DNA of 64,000 nt from Limnobacter thiooxidans (GTDB lineage Bacteria; Pseudomonadota; Gammaproteobacteria; Burkholderiales; Burkholderiaceae_B), in NCBI RefSeq assembly GCF_036323495.1, contig NZ_AP028947.1, positions 3,410,001 through 3,474,000 on the forward strand, in the 5' to 3' direction. The position numbers were made by a program, and so were the translations under genes. The notes under the pieces were generated by a model. That model saw nothing but the letters and a program-made list of their open reading frames with translations. It made no database searches and was not told where the DNA came from. This document shows positions 17,715-26,169 of this stretch, one piece after another (the stretch's first letter is position 1; the number at the start of each line of letters is the position of its first letter).

Positions 17715-18161
17715 TTAGCGCATTGTCATTACATTACAAGCCTTATCGCGGTGGCAAGCCTCCATCATCCCTTCAACTGCACTTTGTAATACCTCTATTT
17801 CATTTTGCGTTTTCTGGTAGGGGCTTATGTCCTGTCCTGTAATGCGTCTTGTTGCAGAAAATCGACGAATAGGAAAAAGGCTGAGATTCCCGTATTTGTC
17901 AGACTCAGAAACTTTCGGAACTACTCCGACCACTGCATAACCTACTCCACCACCATCTGAATAGACTTGAAATTCAGATACTGCAACAATCTCAAACTTC
18001 GTGCTGGGAAACTTGGACGTAAATTTGTCCGTAACAAGTTTTTTAATATGTTCAGCACAGTCCACATTGCCATATAAAGAACAAGAGAATTCACCAGCGT
18101 GGGACGAAAAACTCATGGATACTAAAGTCGAAATTGCAAGGGCTTTAATTGAGAAGTTCAT
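17715..18161 (-). CDS. Small exported protein, unknown function
   Basis: 148 residues from the ATG at 18161. A clear signal peptide (ALAISTLVSMSFSSHA) precedes a mature part with four to six cysteines: CSLYGNVDC near the start, and a C-terminal pair in EACHRDKACN. The Cys pattern suggests periplasmic disulfides. I recognise no family. The gene and its surroundings are AT-rich compared with 1-17 kb, which suggests acquisition. No partner gene is near. Confidence 0.5.
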   Translation of the reverse strand: MNFSIKALAISTLVSMSFSSHAGEFSCSLYGNVDCAEHIKKLVTDKFTSKFPSTKFEIVAVSEFQVYSDGGGVGYAVVGVVPKVSESDKYGNLSLFPIRRFSATRRITGQDISPYQKTQNEIEVLQSAVEGMMEACHRDKACNVMTMR

Positions 18162-18623
18162 TAGACTACCTTTCAACAAATGTTACACGTAAAATTATAT
18201 AAGTTCACATTTTATTTTATTCATTTTTCATTGGCAACTGAAAATTGAATTTTATTTAAACTTCACGTGCAATCGTATTGTCATTAGTGCAGAGCAATCT
18301 AATTCAAAGGATTTTTTATAGCCACAGCGGACTGTCAGAAAATGGTCCAAGCGTTTCCAAAATCACGCGAGAGCGATAATGTATTGCCTTAAATCAATGA
18401 AATTTTGGCATACCTTTCGATATGCAGCATTGCCACTATGTATTTAACTAGACTTGGAATAGCATCCAAGTTCGACAAAAAATATCGAACAACAAGATTT
18501 CTGTTCATCAATATTTTCGAATGTAAATCAGGCCACCAGTAAAAAAAGGACTTCAACCCTTTAGTTGAATTTTTGAATCACCCAGCAAACCGTTTCAAGA
18601 TCGGCAATCAAGAAACTGGATAT
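18162..18623. other. AT-rich non-coding region
   Basis: About 460 bp with no credible ORF on either strand. It carries the promoter of the exported-protein gene on its left and ends at a terminator on its right. The composition is clearly AT-richer than the flanking genes. I see no repeat or RNA-like structure I could name. Confidence 0.5.
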
Positions 18624-18652
18624 AAAAAAACCTCCCGAAATCAGGAGGCTTT
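18624..18652 (-). terminator. Intrinsic terminator of the lipoprotein gene
   Basis: CCTCC and GGAGG form a stem around an 8-nt loop. On the minus strand it is followed directly by a run of seven T. It lies 35 bp after the stop codon of the minus-strand lipoprotein gene, as expected for rho-independent termination. Confidence 0.85.
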
Positions 18653-18683
18653 GGCGATCCGTCTTGCCCAGCGTGGGCGAATT

Positions 18684-18709
18684 TGATTACTTGAGTGCAG
18701 CGGCCTCAG
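18684..18709 (+). repeat. 26-bp direct repeat, copy 1
   Basis: This 26-bp stretch covers the last codons and the stop of the lipoprotein gene. It recurs at 23380-23405 with three mismatches, next to the end of the broken Fic gene. The distant copy still reads as the lipoprotein end (EAAALK plus stop) on the minus strand, so it looks like a relic or recombination scar. Confidence 0.55.
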
Positions 18710-19103
18710 CCCTGTTGGCCGAACCCCCCTCTTTCTCCAGGGTAATCGTGGTTGTGTTGGGGTACATCCACATGGCGCCGGTCACTAAATCGGTAATACC
18801 CAAATCGATGAAAGCACCACCGACCACGCCAGCAGCGTCAGCGGAACTGGTCAGGCGCGTGGTTTTTTGCGCGTGGCCAGGTGCCTGGCATTTCACCACG
18901 ATGTCGTCTTTGTCTTTACCCACGGTCAAGGTGTTGTTGCGGGCGTTGATTGATCCGATTTCTCCATCACCATCGCGGCTCAGGGTGCAACGGGTGTCTT
19001 GCGGGTCCAGTTCAAAAACCAGGGTTTGGCTTGTGCCCTTGGTAATTGACGCACAGCCAGTGGACAACAACACAAGGAGTAATGCAGGTGCAATAGTTTT
19101 CAT
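18687..19103 (-). CDS. Small lipoprotein
   Basis: 138 residues from the ATG at 19103. The signal peptide ends in the lipobox LLSTGC, so the mature protein is lipid-anchored at Cys16 or close by. The mature part is beta-rich (TLVFELDPQDTRCTLSRDG), and a glycine-containing hydrophobic stretch (AGVVGGAFIDLGITDLVTGA) follows. Similar small lipoproteins with a PEGA-like or glycine-zipper stretch are common in proteobacteria, and I cannot name the family. It is preceded by the NERD helicase gene on the same strand and ends in a good terminator. Confidence 0.65.
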   Translation of the reverse strand: MKTIAPALLLVLLSTGCASITKGTSQTLVFELDPQDTRCTLSRDGDGEIGSINARNNTLTVGKDKDDIVVKCQAPGHAQKTTRLTSSADAAGVVGGAFIDLGITDLVTGAMWMYPNTTTITLEKEGGSANRAEAAALK

Positions 19104-19235
19104 TGTAGGGTCTCGCAGAAAAGCGTTGTGGAATATCCCGCAACGTGAACGTATGTTGACCCCGGCAAAGCTCACAGAATGAGCCACTGGAATTGAGCCA
19201 CTTAAGTTGAGCCACTACAATTCAGCCACCGAATT

Positions 19236-20894
19236 TTATTCGTTGATTTTTTGACTCAGTACCTCTGCGGCTTCTGTAGTGCACACCAGGGCCAGGCGCA
19301 AACGCGCGCGGGTCATGCCCACAAACAAGCGTCGCTTGGTGTTCTCATTCAGCTCATGGAAGTCGATTTCAGAAAGCACAACGCAATTGGCAGAGCGCCC
19401 TTTGAATCGAAACACGGTGTCGACAACAAGGTCACCGTCAGAAAAAATGAAATCACCCTCTGCAGTTCGCCCAACAATTTTCTTGACCCTGTGTTGTGCC
19501 AGTTCATCAAGCTTCAACAGCGCGCTGGATTCGGCGCCTCGAAGGGTCAGTACGACAATTTCATCGGCCGTGTGGCCTTCTTTCAGCAGGTGCGCCACAA
19601 CTGCGGAAGTAGCACTGGCCAATGAAGTTGCATCACCCGCTGTGTAAGTCTCCAGCAAAGTATCCAGACCTTCAACCGCACTTCGGCTGCCAATCGGTTC
19701 TTCAACCAATTCAAGTTGATTGATGATGTCTGTAACAACACGGGGGCAACGGTTACTTACTGGGTGGTCAATGCGAATCCACCCCTCAAAATCGCAAGGC
19801 TCGCGTTCATACAAACGCTGGTTGCTGTCCATCAGGGCAATCAGGCGGCCTTCAGGTGTGCACAGCTTGAACAGGGCTTGCAGCCAAGCCGCTTCAAAGT
19901 CTTGCGCCTCGTCAATGACAAGCACATCGAAACTACCTGCCAGTTCGTGGGCATGGTCCAGAAAATAGTCAACGCTTGCCTGAAACGCGGTAGTACCGGC
20001 TTGGTAAAGGAAACCTTTCGATTCGTAAACCACCCTCGCCATTTCATGGAAGGTGGTGCATGCACTGGCAAGACCTGTGGCTGTTTTCATGTCAACCGCC
20101 AGATTGCGGTTAAAGCACACATACAAGGCCGAGAGACCATTCTGGTGAGCCGTGCGCAATTCATCCAGGGCCAATTGGGTTTTGCCCGAACCTGCGGTTG
20201 CATCAATCAACAATCGAAAGGGTACGCCATGCATCTTGCTGACCCATTCAGACAAGCCAGCTCCCTGTTCGATGTACGCCGATTTCGCCAGTTGCCCGAG
20301 AAACCCGATGTCATAGCGAATTCGCAATCGATTGCCCAGAAAATCCGAGATCAGGTTGATGTCCTGACACGCCTCTTTGTGTGGTGGGCGTTCCTTGAAA
20401 ATATCGAGGATCACATTGGGAAGAACGATTGAATTGTGTTGGTCAACAATGCGATTCACCGGGATACCAGCAGCTGCTTTGTTTTGAACCACGTAGTCTG
20501 GACAGTACACCAGCATGTCAATGTCCAGTTGCTCATGGTTTCGCACATCGCTTCGCGCTTCAAATGCAGCAAGCAAGTTTTCCAGGCTGCGGTTCATTTG
20601 AACAACCACACTCTTGGGCTTGGTGCTGTAAAGCTTGGTGAGCCCCTGTTTGCCTTCCTGTAAGCCACCGTTTTTTTGTTCAATCAACAACAAACGGCCA
20701 AGGGGACTAAGCACAATGAAATCGATTTCCCCCAGAAAAGTCTTGTCGCAATTCTGGGTGGCCCAATGGACCGAATGGAAAACCTTGTAAGTGGGTGGCA
20801 GCGCTTCTGCAAGCCAGGTTGCTGTTTTGTATTCCTCTCGCTTGTTGGCTGGCACAGGGCCAACAAGTTCAGGATGGGGTATCAGTTCTGCCAT
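19236..20894 (-). CDS. NERD-domain superfamily 1 helicase
   Basis: 552 residues. The N-terminal NERD nuclease-like domain has GEIDFI (55-60) and IEQKNG (about 71-76), matching the D...ExK core with Gln in the middle position. Next is a UvrD/PcrA-like helicase: Walker A DATAGSGKT (about 231-239), VIDEAQD (about 323-330), a motif near VFRFKGRSANCVV and the final RLFVGMTRARLRL. It lacks a full-length UvrD insert, so it is a minimal form. It starts 18 bp after the stop of the WYL regulator gene, which suggests one operon. NERD helicases occur in DNA processing and in some defence settings. A defence role here is inference. Confidence 0.88.
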   Translation of the reverse strand: MAELIPHPELVGPVPANKREEYKTATWLAEALPPTYKVFHSVHWATQNCDKTFLGEIDFIVLSPLGRLLLIEQKNGGLQEGKQGLTKLYSTKPKSVVVQMNRSLENLLAAFEARSDVRNHEQLDIDMLVYCPDYVVQNKAAAGIPVNRIVDQHNSIVLPNVILDIFKERPPHKEACQDINLISDFLGNRLRIRYDIGFLGQLAKSAYIEQGAGLSEWVSKMHGVPFRLLIDATAGSGKTQLALDELRTAHQNGLSALYVCFNRNLAVDMKTATGLASACTTFHEMARVVYESKGFLYQAGTTAFQASVDYFLDHAHELAGSFDVLVIDEAQDFEAAWLQALFKLCTPEGRLIALMDSNQRLYEREPCDFEGWIRIDHPVSNRCPRVVTDIINQLELVEEPIGSRSAVEGLDTLLETYTAGDATSLASATSAVVAHLLKEGHTADEIVVLTLRGAESSALLKLDELAQHRVKKIVGRTAEGDFIFSDGDLVVDTVFRFKGRSANCVVLSEIDFHELNENTKRRLFVGMTRARLRLALVCTTEAAEVLSQKINE

Positions 20895-20912
20895 AAGCCC
20901 ACTCGCGTTGGT

Positions 20913-21878
20913 TCAAAGATTTTCGAGCCCCTGCTGCAACGCTTGTTGTACGCGTCGCCGAAGCGATTCAGGTGCCACTACTTTCACATGGGGTACGTGC
21001 CGCAAAATGTCCATGATCAGCTCAGTCGGGTTGCTGAAAGGCACTGTGAGTCGATAAGCCCCATTCTCTGCGAAGGCAGCCTTTTGTTCGGGGTGCCAGG
21101 TTTCCTTGCTGACCCACTGGGCACGCGGTGCCGTAAACTCAAGCTCTGCATGTTCGACAACCTTGCCGGTGAAAGCGCCATAACCGGAATCCAGCTCGGC
21201 CTGAATTTCTGACTCTGCCAATTCCAGGGCATCACTTTCAGTTACCTCAACACGATTGATGGCATCCAGCGCAAAGCTTCGAATACCCTCGCGCAGGTGG
21301 CACCAGGCATCCAGGTACCAGTTCTCGCGGTAATGGGTCAGCCGCTGTGGCGAAACTTCCCTGCGAATGACCTCGCCCCTGTTCCTGTTGTTGTGATCAA
21401 TCACTATTCTGCGGCGTTGAACAACCGCGTTTGCGATTGGCGCAAAGTGCTCAGGTTCATAAGCACGGGCGGTCACCTTGTGAATTCGAATTCGCTTCAA
21501 CACCAATTCGGCGGACATGCCTTCCTGCTCAAGCAAGCTTTTCAGCCTGGTGAGCAAGGGCTCGATGTGTGGGGTCAGAAGGCCGGGCTCAAGCGAAGAA
21601 AGCAATTGCTGCATGCTTAGCAGTGCGTAAATTTCCGAGGCACTAAACCACAAGCCTGGCAATTCGTAAGCGTCGCCAACACCTTGCTTGTCGAACCGAT
21701 ACCCGCCTGCATCACGATCCCAAATCACTGGGGCATTCAGGCGATCTCGCATGTACTCCAGGTCGCGCTTGAAAGTGGCCAGGGAAACACCCAGTTCTTC
21801 GAGAAATGTATCCACTGACACCACACGGCGTTCGTGAAGCATTCGATCGATTTTGTACAAACGTTCAGTGCGATTCAT
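20913..21878 (-). CDS. WYL-domain transcriptional regulator
   Basis: 321 residues with an N-terminal winged helix (RTERLYKIDRMLHERRVVS, then LGVSLATFKRDLEYMRDRL), the central WYL domain around RLTHYRENWYLDAWCH and RSFALDAINRV, and a C-terminal WCX-like extension (HPEQKAAF...). WYL proteins sense nucleic acids or nucleotides and often repress defence or DNA-repair genes. Here the gene is directly upstream of, and probably cotranscribed with, the NERD helicase, so it probably controls that operon (inference). The ATG at 21878 gives the normal family length. Confidence 0.9.
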   Translation of the reverse strand: MNRTERLYKIDRMLHERRVVSVDTFLEELGVSLATFKRDLEYMRDRLNAPVIWDRDAGGYRFDKQGVGDAYELPGLWFSASEIYALLSMQQLLSSLEPGLLTPHIEPLLTRLKSLLEQEGMSAELVLKRIRIHKVTARAYEPEHFAPIANAVVQRRRIVIDHNNRNRGEVIRREVSPQRLTHYRENWYLDAWCHLREGIRSFALDAINRVEVTESDALELAESEIQAELDSGYGAFTGKVVEHAELEFTAPRAQWVSKETWHPEQKAAFAENGAYRLTVPFSNPTELIMDILRHVPHVKVVAPESLRRRVQQALQQGLENL

Positions 21879-21975
21879 GATGGTTCAAGCTAACTGTATT
21901 ATTGTGGTTGGCTTATTGTCTGCGAACAAGCTGATGACTTGCTGACAACCAACTTCAAGTCAATCAAACCGCTTT

Positions 21976-22383
21976 TCAGATTAGCGTGCCGTCCCTGTGC
22001 AAGTCATCAATTTGGTCGTTCAGCGTGCACCAGTCGTAAATGATTCCGATACCAAATAAACCCAAAGTCACCAGGTACAACAGGCCTGTGATCCACTTGC
22101 GCTGATAAAACCGGTGCACGCCAAACACACCCAGGAACGTGAGCAGTACCCAAGCCAGGTTGTAATTGATGGGGCCGCTCAAAAATCGCCGGTCGGCGCT
22201 TTTGTCCATGCCGGGAATCAGAAACAGGTCAACAAGCCAGCCAATAAAAAACAGACCCAAGGTGAAAAACCAGATAATCCCTGAAATTGGGCGACCGTAA
22301 TAAAAACGGTGTGCGCCCATAAAACCCAATATCCAGAGAATGTAACCAATCACTATGCTGTGGGTGTTGTTGTCTTTGATCAT
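21976..22383 (-). CDS. TM2-domain membrane protein
   Basis: 135 residues containing two TM2 modules. Each is a pair of helices joined by a short turn with the GxHRFY motif: FMGAHRFYYG and FGVHRFYQRK. Each module ends in a G-L-F/G-I-G type helix before an Asp/Trp. TM2 proteins sit in the cytoplasmic membrane, and their functions are largely unknown. It starts just before the divergent region that leads to the DUF2778 gene. Its own promoter must be in the 215-bp gap. Confidence 0.85.
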   Translation of the reverse strand: MIKDNNTHSIVIGYILWILGFMGAHRFYYGRPISGIIWFFTLGLFFIGWLVDLFLIPGMDKSADRRFLSGPINYNLAWVLLTFLGVFGVHRFYQRKWITGLLYLVTLGLFGIGIIYDWCTLNDQIDDLHRDGTLI

Positions 22384-22598
22384 TTTTTCTTCAATGTTGA
22401 TGAGTCAGAAGTCAAGGTAACACACACGGTGAAACCGAACGGGCAATCACCGATCATGCATGGCGACAAAGCGCAAGCGGGGCACCGCCAAATTTGCATT
22501 TCTGTCTGGGGAGTAAGGCGGCAGAAAACCTACATGAGAAACACAATGAACTCAATTAACGGGCTTGTTACCAAAAGTGTTTTTCAGCGAAACAAACA

Positions 22599-23081
22599 AT
22601 GTTGATGCAATCTGCCTCTGCCATACGACTATGCAACTTTGAATTAAACAACAAACCCATGAGCAGTTTGCAGCTCAGTGCCATTGAGTTTCCAGCATTT
22701 TCCGGCATGGGTTCACATATCAACCAACGACTTTCGACGTGTGTCCGCTCTCAAGGCCCAATTCCGCAAGGTGAATATCTTGTGCTGGACCGGCAATCAG
22801 GCGGCAGGCTCGGCTGGCTATATGATTTGTTCAACAACCGCGACGATTGGTTTGCGTTGTATGCAATTGATAGCAACATTGACGATGCAACTTGGTGCGA
22901 GCAAGTAAAACGCGGCAAGTTCAGGTTGCATCCCAAAGGCCCAAGCGGCTTGAGCGAAGGGTGTATCGTGATCGACAAGCTGCAAGATTTTGTGCATTTG
23001 CGAACAATGCTGCGCTCTGGTAAACCTTTGGAAATTCCTGAGAAAGATATTCTTGCATGGGCAAGACTGGTGGTTCGGTGA
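22599..23081 (+). CDS. DUF2778 (Tlde1-like) L,D-transpeptidase-type putative T6SS effector
   Basis: 160 residues, no signal peptide. Blocks FPAFSGMG (31-38), GPIPQGEY (53-60) and SGGRLGWLYD are followed by FRLHPKG with His111 and LSEGCIVI with Cys122. This His/Cys arrangement is the active site of DUF2778, the family of the Salmonella effector Tlde1, which acts on periplasmic peptidoglycan stem peptides. The early CNFELNNKPMSSL region is family-like, so the ATG at 22599 is preferred over the Met at 22659. The next gene is a tiny membrane protein overlapping its stop, a typical position for immunity. No T6SS genes are in the window, so delivery is inferred. Confidence 0.78.
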   Translation: MLMQSASAIRLCNFELNNKPMSSLQLSAIEFPAFSGMGSHINQRLSTCVRSQGPIPQGEYLVLDRQSGGRLGWLYDLFNNRDDWFALYAIDSNIDDATWCEQVKRGKFRLHPKGPSGLSEGCIVIDKLQDFVHLRTMLRSGKPLEIPEKDILAWARLVVR

Positions 23082-23338
23082 ATAAGAAAATCAAGTACTT
23101 GTGCTGTGTGATATGGCTAACATTCTTTAGCATTGCTTTCGCGATTCTTTGGATAAGAACGCCTGCGCTGTGGTTCATCAATTTGCCAAAATCGGCGTGG
23201 GAAATGTTAGCCAATTACACGGATGGGGCCTGTTGCGAACGAATTGCAGATTTGGAAATTGCCGTTGGCTTGGCATTCGGTTTTTTGATTGGCTTGCTAC
23301 TCATGTACATGTTTCTACACCTGGCGGGCAGGCGTTAG
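23078..23338 (+). CDS. Putative membrane immunity protein for the DUF2778 effector
   Basis: 86 residues. A GTG at 23078 overlaps the effector stop (GTGA, 4 nt), a classic coupled arrangement. An in-frame ATG at 23057 is an alternative. Two hydrophobic helices are seen, one near the N-terminus (YLCCVIWLTFFSIAFAILW) and one at the C-terminus (GLAFGFLIGLLLMYMFLHL). Between them is a periplasmic-sized loop with a vicinal Cys pair (GACCERIAD). The protein has no known domain. The periplasmic loop could block the effector in the compartment where it acts. This is inferred from position and topology. Confidence 0.6.
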   Translation: MNKKIKYLCCVIWLTFFSIAFAILWIRTPALWFINLPKSAWEMLANYTDGACCERIADLEIAVGLAFGFLIGLLLMYMFLHLAGRR

Positions 23339-23379
23339 CTGAAATAACAATCCAGTCAAAATAGAAAAACCAAGCCAGC

Positions 23380-23405
23380 TAATTACTTAAGTGCAGCGGC
23401 TTCAG
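23380..23405 (+). repeat. 26-bp direct repeat, copy 2
   Basis: It matches 18684-18709 at 23 of 26 positions and reads on the minus strand as the end of the upstream lipoprotein (EAAALK then stop). No other part of that gene is seen here. It lies 5 bp beyond the stop codon of the broken Fic gene. Together the two copies bracket 18.7-23.4 kb. Confidence 0.55.
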
Positions 23406-23410
23406 TGTAA

Positions 23411-24460
23411 TCAGCGCATCTCGTACCACACACCTCGCCCGCTGCCTTGCTGACCAAGGTGGCCGCGTTCTACCAGGTTGCGAAGATGGTGCTTGATTGT
23501 ATTGCGGTTGGCACCCGTGACTTGAACAATCTCACTCATCGTGGTGCGTCCGCGCTCCCTAACCATTTCCACAATCTGCAGCGACAATTCCGGCAGGCTG
23601 GCCAGCACCAGTTTCTCGCGCTCGACCTTCTTCTCCAGTCGCCGCACCTGCTCGGCCAGAGATCTCAGAAAAAACACCAGCCATGGCTGCTAATTCGGAG
23701 CTTCGGTACGGATTGTACCCTGCGTCTGGCGCAGCGCCAGATAGTACGCTTCCTTGTTGAGTTCAATCACGCTCTCCATGGAGCTGTACGGCACATAGGT
23801 GTAGCCAGCCTGCAAGAGCATCAATGTCGTCAAGGCTCGGCTTATTCGGCCATTTCCATCCTGAAACGGGTGAATCTCCAGAAACACCACCACGAAGATC
23901 GCCGTGATGAGCAGCGGGTGCAGTAGTTTGGACTCGCGCTGCGCATTGACCCAACTGACCAACTCGGTCATCAACCGAGGCGTATCGAACGGCGATGCCG
24001 TCTGGAACACAATGCCGATCTGCTCACCATGCTCGTTGAAGGCAGCCACGCTGTTGGTGTTGGTCTTGTACTTGCCTCGATGCCAGACGTCCTTGTCGCT
24101 GTGCTGGAGCAGGATTTGGTGCAGCTGCTTGATGGTGTTCTCGGTGAACGGGATGTCTTGCCAAGCGCCGAAAACGACGTCCATCACCTGTGCGTAGCCG
24201 GCAACCTCTTGCTCATCGCGTGTATCAAAACGCCTGATCTCCAGGTTGACCAGCAGTTGCTCAACCTCGCGGTCGGTCAGCTTGCTGCCCTCGATCCGTG
24301 TCGAGGAGCCGATGCTCTCGATGGTGGCCACACGACGCAAAGCCGACAAACGCTCAGGCGCAAGGGTGCCCAAGGCGCGCCAAGCGCCTTTGAACTCGTC
24401 GATTCTGGCGATCAGCGCCAAAATTTCAGGCGTGATTTGTAGGGTATCAATTCGCAGCAT
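23411..24460 (-). pseudogene. Fic-family AMP-transferase interrupted by one in-frame TAG
   Basis: The frame from 24460 to 23690 encodes 256 residues: the Fic N-terminal region, an inhibitory-type motif SSTRIEG, and a complete HPFQDGNGRISR. It then hits TAG at 23690-23692. The same frame continues without a gap to 23411, giving QPWLVFFLRSLAEQ and a winged-helix tail (TMSEIVQVTGANRNTIKHHLRNL). In related Fic proteins the position of the stop is normally Trp in an NWQPWL-like context, so a single TGG to TAG change explains the break. The catalytic part may still be made as a truncated protein lacking the DNA-binding-like tail. Sequencing error or amber suppression cannot be excluded. Confidence 0.8.
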
Positions 24461-24547
24461 AAGCCAACAATAGAGCCATTCTGACCCATTTTACAAACCA
24501 TTACCCAAAAAGAGACCCGATTTGACCCATTCAAGCGGCGGCTGGTT

Positions 24548-25951
24548 TTAATTCTCCGTATCTGCCTTTTTCAACGCCTCAAACTTGCCAGCCATTGTGG
24601 GGTTGCCGCGAACCAGTTTCTTGATGGTGACATCCTGCGCCTTGTCGTTGGCCAAGCGAAGGTTTCTGTCCGTACCCAGCAAGGCGTCCTTGGTTTTTTG
24701 CAGGTGGTCGATCGACTTGTCAATTTCATCAATCGCGGTTTGAAATTTCTTGGATGCCAACTCGTAGTTTTTTGAAAACGCAGTTTTGAATGTATCCAAG
24801 TCATTTTCAAAGTTGGTGATATCGATGTTCTGCGATTTCACCAGCGCAAGTTCTGCCTTGTACTTCACCGTGTTCATCGACGCATTGCGCAGCAGCGTAA
24901 TCATGGGAATGAAAAACTGTGGGCGCACCACGTACATCTTCGGGTAGCGGTGGAACATGTCCACAATGCCGGTGTTGTACAACTCGTTGTCAGGCTCAAG
25001 CATGGAAACCAGCACCGCATATTCGCAACCCTTCTCGGTTCGGTCCTTGTCCAGCTCTTTCAGAAAATCCTCGTTCTTGCTCTTCGTCGCCGTGCGGTCA
25101 CTTTCGTTTTTCATCTCGAACATGATGGACACAATTTCTGTACCCGAATCATCTATGTCGCGGAAAATGAAGTCGCCCTTGCTGCCGGTGCGGGCATCGT
25201 TGTCTTTCTCGAAGTAAGCCCTTGGAAACGCCGTGGCGCGAATGCGGTTGAATTCAATCTCGCAATGCTGTTCCAGGGTTTCGCCGACCATCTTGGTGGA
25301 CAGGCGGGCCTTCATGTCGCGCAATCGTTCAATGGCCTCGTCGCGATCCTTGATCTGCGTTTCGTAACGGTCTTTCAGCGACTGCTCTGAAAGCTGTTTT
25401 TCCAGCACCACTTTCTCAAGACCGTTTTTCAGTTTATCCCGCTCTTTTTCAACAGTGCCCACCGCCTGGGTAATGGCCAGTTGCTGTGCAACAGCCATGG
25501 AATCAAGCCTGGATTTCAACGCTTGAATTTCGGAATCCTTGGCGGCAGCCGCCTTTTGCAATTCATTCAACAGGTTAGCCTGGGCCAATTTCGCCAGGTT
25601 TTCCTTTTCCTGCTGCGCTTGGGCAAGCTGGTTTTGAAGGGCATCGCGTTCTTTCTCCACCGTACTTAATGCCTCGGTCACGGCAATCTTGCGTGCCATT
25701 TCCCCTTCGTTCAGCTTGGCCTTCAGGTCTTGAATTTCCGTGTCTTTCACCGCGGCGGTTCGCTGAAACTCACCGGCCAGCTTGGTTTTGGCAAGGTCTA
25801 CGGCATTTTGTTTTTCTCTCTCGGCCAGCTCAAGCCGCTCGTGCAGCTGGCTTTCGAATTCCGTGTCACGCACTTGCTTGGCAATGTCGGCATAGCCCGC
25901 TTCATCAATCTTGAAAGCCTTTGAACAATGGGGGCATTTGATTTCGTGCAC
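24548..25951 (-). CDS. DUF2130 coiled-coil protein
   Basis: 467 residues. The N-terminus begins [10 protein letters not shown], a short zinc-ribbon-like pair. Residues 25-215 are a long heptad coiled coil rich in Glu, Lys and Ala with internal repetition (for example the recurring QLAxx[10 protein letters not shown] and DSEIQALK units). The C-terminal DUF2130 domain includes [20 protein letters not shown] and SKGDFIFRD, with a D...ExK-like element ([11 protein letters not shown]) that suggests a nuclease-related fold. No enzymatic activity has been established for the family as far as I know. It is divergent from the TM0106-type nuclease/helicase with a 218-bp gap. Confidence 0.85.
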   Translation of the reverse strand: MHEIKCPHCSKAFKIDEAGYADIAKQVRDTEFESQLHERLELAEREKQNAVDLAKTKLAGEFQRTAAVKDTEIQDLKAKLNEGEMARKIAVTEALSTVEKERDALQNQLAQAQQEKENLAKLAQANLLNELQKAAAAKDSEIQALKSRLDSMAVAQQLAITQAVGTVEKERDKLKNGLEKVVLEKQLSEQSLKDRYETQIKDRDEAIERLRDMKARLSTKMVGETLEQHCEIEFNRIRATAFPRAYFEKDNDARTGSKGDFIFRDIDDSGTEIVSIMFEMKNESDRTATKSKNEDFLKELDKDRTEKGCEYAVLVSMLEPDNELYNTGIVDMFHRYPKMYVVRPQFFIPMITLLRNASMNTVKYKAELALVKSQNIDITNFENDLDTFKTAFSKNYELASKKFQTAIDEIDKSIDHLQKTKDALLGTDRNLRLANDKAQDVTIKKLVRGNPTMAGKFEALKKADTEN

Positions 25952-26169
25952 GGCGGTTTCTCCTTTGGATTTTCATGATTGTAATGATTCAAACCCTGGG
26001 AAGTTAATCATTCTTGATAGGCAGCGCAAATACCCCCCGCAAACAAGGGTTTCCCCTTTATTAACACTACGCTTATAAATACACCTTGCTTGTAATAGTT
26101 CAGTAAGGCTCATCTGTTGAGCTACAGGTCCTGTTAAATGATGAATATAGCCGGCTTGGAGTTTGTCCA

